A stretch of DNA of 8,404 nucleotides from Syntrophus sp. (in: bacteria). GTDB lineage: Bacteria > Desulfobacterota > Syntrophia > Syntrophales > UBA8958. This document shows, piece after piece, positions 6,634 to 8,404 of this stretch (positions within the stretch are counted from its first letter, which is position 1; every line of letters begins with the position of its first letter). The DNA lies in assembly GCA_003451635.1 (NCBI GenBank), contig DMAT01000444.1:1-8404 (forward strand). The letters are read 5' to 3'. The position numbers were made by a program, and so were the translations under genes. The notes below the pieces were generated by a model. That model was not told the DNA's origin and did not search any database. It saw nothing but the letters and a program-made list of their open reading frames with translations.

Positions 6634-7137
6634 ATGAAAAAGACATCAGGAATGACGTTAACGATAATTGTAATAGCTATTTTAATGGGAATTCTTTTTT
6701 CGGCGAATTATGCAACGGCAGGGGAGATTGGCAGGGATGGTCGTTTCATCGCCTATGACAACGACACGGTGCTGGACACAAAGACGGAGCTGATGTGGGC
6801 GGCGAAGGACAACGGATCTGAGATTAACTGGGCAAATGCCAAGTCATATTGCGAGAATTATCGCGGGGGCGGTTATAGCGACTGGCGGATGCCGACGCAG
6901 GATGAACTGGCGGTTTTGTATGATGCTTCTTTAATGGGATACGCCCAGGATTGCGGGGCACAGTACAATCGGGTGAAAATAACGAATTTCATCCGCCTGT
7001 CTTGCTGTTGCCCCTGGGCATCGGGGACGCGCGGCTCCGATGCTGCCTACTTCAGTTTCAACTATGGTCTACGGTACTGGTATCCCCAGTCCTATGTCAG
7101 CCTCGGTCGTGCACTCCCGGTACGTTCCGGCAAGTAG
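6634..7137 (+). CDS. Secreted DUF1566 (Lcl_C domain) protein, copy 2
   Basis: A 167-residue tandem paralogue of the preceding gene. The start is ATG at 6634, chosen because GGAGGAGG (6617-6624) lies nine bases upstream and the resulting N-terminus MKK plus a hydrophobic run (10-25) ending ATAG (27-30) is a regular Sec signal peptide with probable cleavage after A29. A longer frame from a TTG at 6589 would bury that signal. The core LDTKTELMWAAKDNG, WANAKSYCENYRGGGYSDWRMPTQDEL (67-92) is about 80% identical to copy 1. The region from residue 97 to 127 has indels and an odd CCC run (124-126). The last block WASGTRGS...RYWYPQ...RALPVR is the usual DUF1566 ending. It is predicted to be exported to the periplasm or cell surface, with an unknown ligand. 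Its stop is one base from the stop of the convergent dehydrogenase gene. Confidence 0.88.
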   Translation: MKKTSGMTLTIIVIAILMGILFSANYATAGEIGRDGRFIAYDNDTVLDTKTELMWAAKDNGSEINWANAKSYCENYRGGGYSDWRMPTQDELAVLYDASLMGYAQDCGAQYNRVKITNFIRLSCCCPWASGTRGSDAAYFSFNYGLRYWYPQSYVSLGRALPVRSGK

Positions 7138-7138
7138 G

Positions 7139-8305
7139 TTATTTACACAATTCAAGAATTTCAGTTATTGCTTCTTTTGAATATGCTTTCAGTCCCCATA
7201 CCTGGGCTAGGGCAAAAGCATTTTCAGCTATCCTTTCAATATCCTGTCCGGGGATTTCAGCCTCCCTTAATGAAACTGGGCTGCCAATCAGGGAAAACCA
7301 CTTTTTTAGCCTTTCAATACCAGCCAGGGCAGCTTCTTCGTCATTTACTGCGGTGACGCCAAATACCTCTCTCGCCAACTTCGCGAAGCGCCCTGCCTTG
7401 CCTGGAAGCTGCGATTTCATCCACCCGGGTAGGATGATGGAAAGTCCGGCACCGTGAGCGACATCGTAGAGGGCGCTCAGGGAGTGTTCGATCATATGGG
7501 CAGGAAGGGCAACCTGCCCCATCCCCGCCGTGGTCAGACCGTTAAAGGCTAGGGTTGCCGCCCACATCATATTGGCCCTGGCGTCGTAATCTTCCGGATG
7601 CTGAAGAATCGTTTCCGTGGCCCCCATGATGGTTTTCATTAGGCCTTCGACCAGCCCGTCCTGCAAGGGGCTGGGGTTTGGTTCCGCGTTATTGAAATAC
7701 CCCTCCAGCATGTGAGTTACGGCGTCTACGGCGCTATAGGCACTATAAGCCATGTCCAGTGTGAAGAGGACCGTCGGATCGAGAATGGAAACCTTCGGCT
7801 GGATATGGGGGGAGCGAATACTGAATTTTTGACGGCCCTCTTCCCGGGTAATCACAGCGGCGGCATTCATTTCGGAGGCGCTGGCTGATATAGTAACGAC
7901 TGTTAAAACTGGAAGGGCTGCCTGGATTGCTTTCTTGTAGGTAAATAAATCCCAGACATCGTGATCAGCCATGACGCCGGCGGCAATGGTTTTGGCCGTA
8001 TCGATGACGCTTCCTCCGCCCACGGCAAGAATAACCTCGACGCCCTCCCGCTTCGCAGCTTTAATCCCCTCTACGGCGTGAGAAAGGACCGGATTCGAGC
8101 GAACACCGGGAAATTCGACTACCGCAAGGTTACTCTCTGCGAGGGATGTCATTACCTGATCATAGACGTCATTTTTTTTAATGCTGCCCTGCCCATAGAC
8201 AAGCAAAACCTTCTTCCCGAACCGCGCCGTTTCCTGGCCAATGCGTTTGATCTGACCCTTGCCAAAAATAATCTTCGTGGGATTCTCATAAATGAAGTTT
8301 TGCAT
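7139..8305 (-). CDS. Iron-containing alcohol dehydrogenase, YqhD/BdhA (butanol dehydrogenase) type
   Basis: The 388-residue protein is a complete group III alcohol dehydrogenase that interconverts aldehydes and alcohols. N-terminal FGKGQIKRIG (14-23) and YGQGSIKKNDVYDQV (37-51) match YqhD and clostridial butanol dehydrogenases, which use NADPH. The nucleotide loop is AVGGGSVIDTAKTIA (94-108). Metal ligands by alignment to YqhD are D194, H198 (VDAVTHMLE), H270 (LPAHMIEH) and H284 (DVAHGAG), all present. It is expected to be cytoplasmic and to reduce short or medium-chain aldehydes during fermentation or detoxification. The physiological substrate is not shown. The minus-strand start at 8305 has AAAGGA a few bases upstream and a near-consensus promoter 32 bases further. 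It converges with copy 2 of the DUF1566 pair with one base between the stops, so no intergenic terminator is present. Confidence 0.95.
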   Translation of the reverse strand: MQNFIYENPTKIIFGKGQIKRIGQETARFGKKVLLVYGQGSIKKNDVYDQVMTSLAESNLAVVEFPGVRSNPVLSHAVEGIKAAKREGVEVILAVGGGSVIDTAKTIAAGVMADHDVWDLFTYKKAIQAALPVLTVVTISASASEMNAAAVITREEGRQKFSIRSPHIQPKVSILDPTVLFTLDMAYSAYSAVDAVTHMLEGYFNNAEPNPSPLQDGLVEGLMKTIMGATETILQHPEDYDARANMMWAATLAFNGLTTAGMGQVALPAHMIEHSLSALYDVAHGAGLSIILPGWMKSQLPGKAGRFAKLAREVFGVTAVNDEEAALAGIERLKKWFSLIGSPVSLREAEIPGQDIERIAENAFALAQVWGLKAYSKEAITEILELCK

Positions 8306-8336
8306 CGTTTTTTCCTTTCCAGAAAATTAATAATTT

Positions 8337-8365
8337 ACTATACTGACCCCGTTGATTCTTGTCAA
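8337..8365 (-). promoter_or_regulatory. Strong sigma70-type promoter for the iron-dependent dehydrogenase
   Basis: On the minus strand TTGACA (8360-8365, 6/6) is separated by exactly 17 bases from TATAGT (8337-8342, 5/6). Transcription would begin near 8330 and leave a leader of about 25 bases that includes the AAAGGA ribosome-binding site. This is the best promoter in the window by eye. Confidence 0.75.
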
Positions 8366-8377
8366 CAATCCTCAACG
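8350..8377. repeat. Inverted repeats over the -35 box, candidate operator
   Basis: GTTGA (8351-8355) pairs with TCAAC (8362-8366) across a six-base gap, and CGTTGA (8350-8355) also pairs with TCAACG (8372-8377). The inner palindrome covers the -35 hexamer at 8360-8365, a usual place for a repressor site. Part of the inner arm is simply the TTGAC of the -35 box, so chance cannot be excluded. Confidence 0.4.
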
Positions 8378-8404
8378 AGCTCCACTTGGCTGCGGTGAAC
8401 AATC

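Larger units (their letters stand above)
6047..7142 (+). repeat. Tandem gene duplication, units 6047-6574 and 6609-7142
   Basis: The two DUF1566 genes are direct repeats that extend beyond the coding regions. Leaders align as AAATCAAAGGAG (6047) and AAATCAATGGAG (6609), and both stop codons are followed by the same bases (TAGGTTAT at 6567-6574 and 7135-7142) before similarity ends. The proteins align without gaps from the start codon to about residue 98. Codons differ at many silent sites, so the duplication is not recent. Confidence 0.8.

Noticed and set aside
6047..7142. A complete diversity-generating retroelement
   Set aside because: No reverse transcriptase, accessory gene or template repeat exists in the window. 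Only the pattern of variation is suggestive, and most differing codons also vary at the third base.
6951..7457. 168-residue plus-strand open frame spanning the convergent junction
   Set aside because: It is out of frame with DUF1566 copy 2 and antisense to the dehydrogenase C-terminus, so it is a shadow frame.
7961..8398. 145-residue plus-strand open frame over the dehydrogenase start
   Set aside because: It is antisense to a well-conserved dehydrogenase including its nucleotide loop and crosses its promoter; no family resemblance is seen.

Overview
The window looks like chromosomal DNA from a Gram-negative anaerobe, most likely a Deltaproteobacterium / Desulfobacterota member (Syntrophales-like). 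This is an inference from gene content. The elongation factor G is of the spirochaete-planctomycete-delta (mitochondrial EF-G1-like) type, there is a small ferredoxin:thioredoxin reductase catalytic subunit without its plant-type partner, and there are secreted DUF1566 (Lcl_C) proteins and an iron-dependent alcohol dehydrogenase. No rRNA, tRNA, CRISPR array, insertion sequence, integrase or phage gene was seen.

Layout. Positions 1-1068 (minus) hold the first 356 residues of EF-G, which runs off the left edge. Positions 1069-1279 are an AT-rich divergent intergenic region with a good sigma70-type promoter for EF-G and a weaker candidate for the rightward genes. From 1280 to 5912 (plus) there are eight closely packed genes: a MidA-like SAM-dependent methyltransferase, a YkgJ-type cysteine-cluster protein, a Dabb-domain protein, a CxxC glutaredoxin-like protein, a ferredoxin:thioredoxin reductase beta subunit, a D-2-hydroxyacid dehydrogenase, RfbC/RmlC (dTDP-4-dehydrorhamnose 3,5-epimerase) and a YdfG-like short-chain dehydrogenase. 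Several pairs overlap by ATGA or are separated by 1 to 12 bases, so most of the block is probably one transcription unit or two. Positions 6087-7137 (plus) hold two tandem paralogous secreted DUF1566 proteins. Positions 7139-8305 (minus) hold an iron-containing, YqhD/BdhA-type alcohol dehydrogenase, converging with one base of spacing on the second DUF1566 gene. It is driven from a near-consensus promoter at 8337-8365 that sits among inverted repeats.

How the genes may work together. The glutaredoxin-like and FTR genes form a translationally coupled pair, which suggests a ferredoxin-driven disulfide-reduction relay suited to an anaerobe. The three downstream enzymes (2-hydroxyacid dehydrogenase, RmlC, 3-hydroxyacid-type SDR) share the operon but no obvious pathway. 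RmlC has no rmlA, rmlB or rmlD beside it.

The most interesting points are the DUF1566 tandem pair and the redox pair. The first DUF1566 copy has ATA exactly where its paralogue has ATG. The two copies are about 80% identical in the core, but differ at 15 of 37 positions in a C-terminal block, a pattern that recalls C-type-lectin-fold variable proteins. No complete new system can be demonstrated from this window alone.
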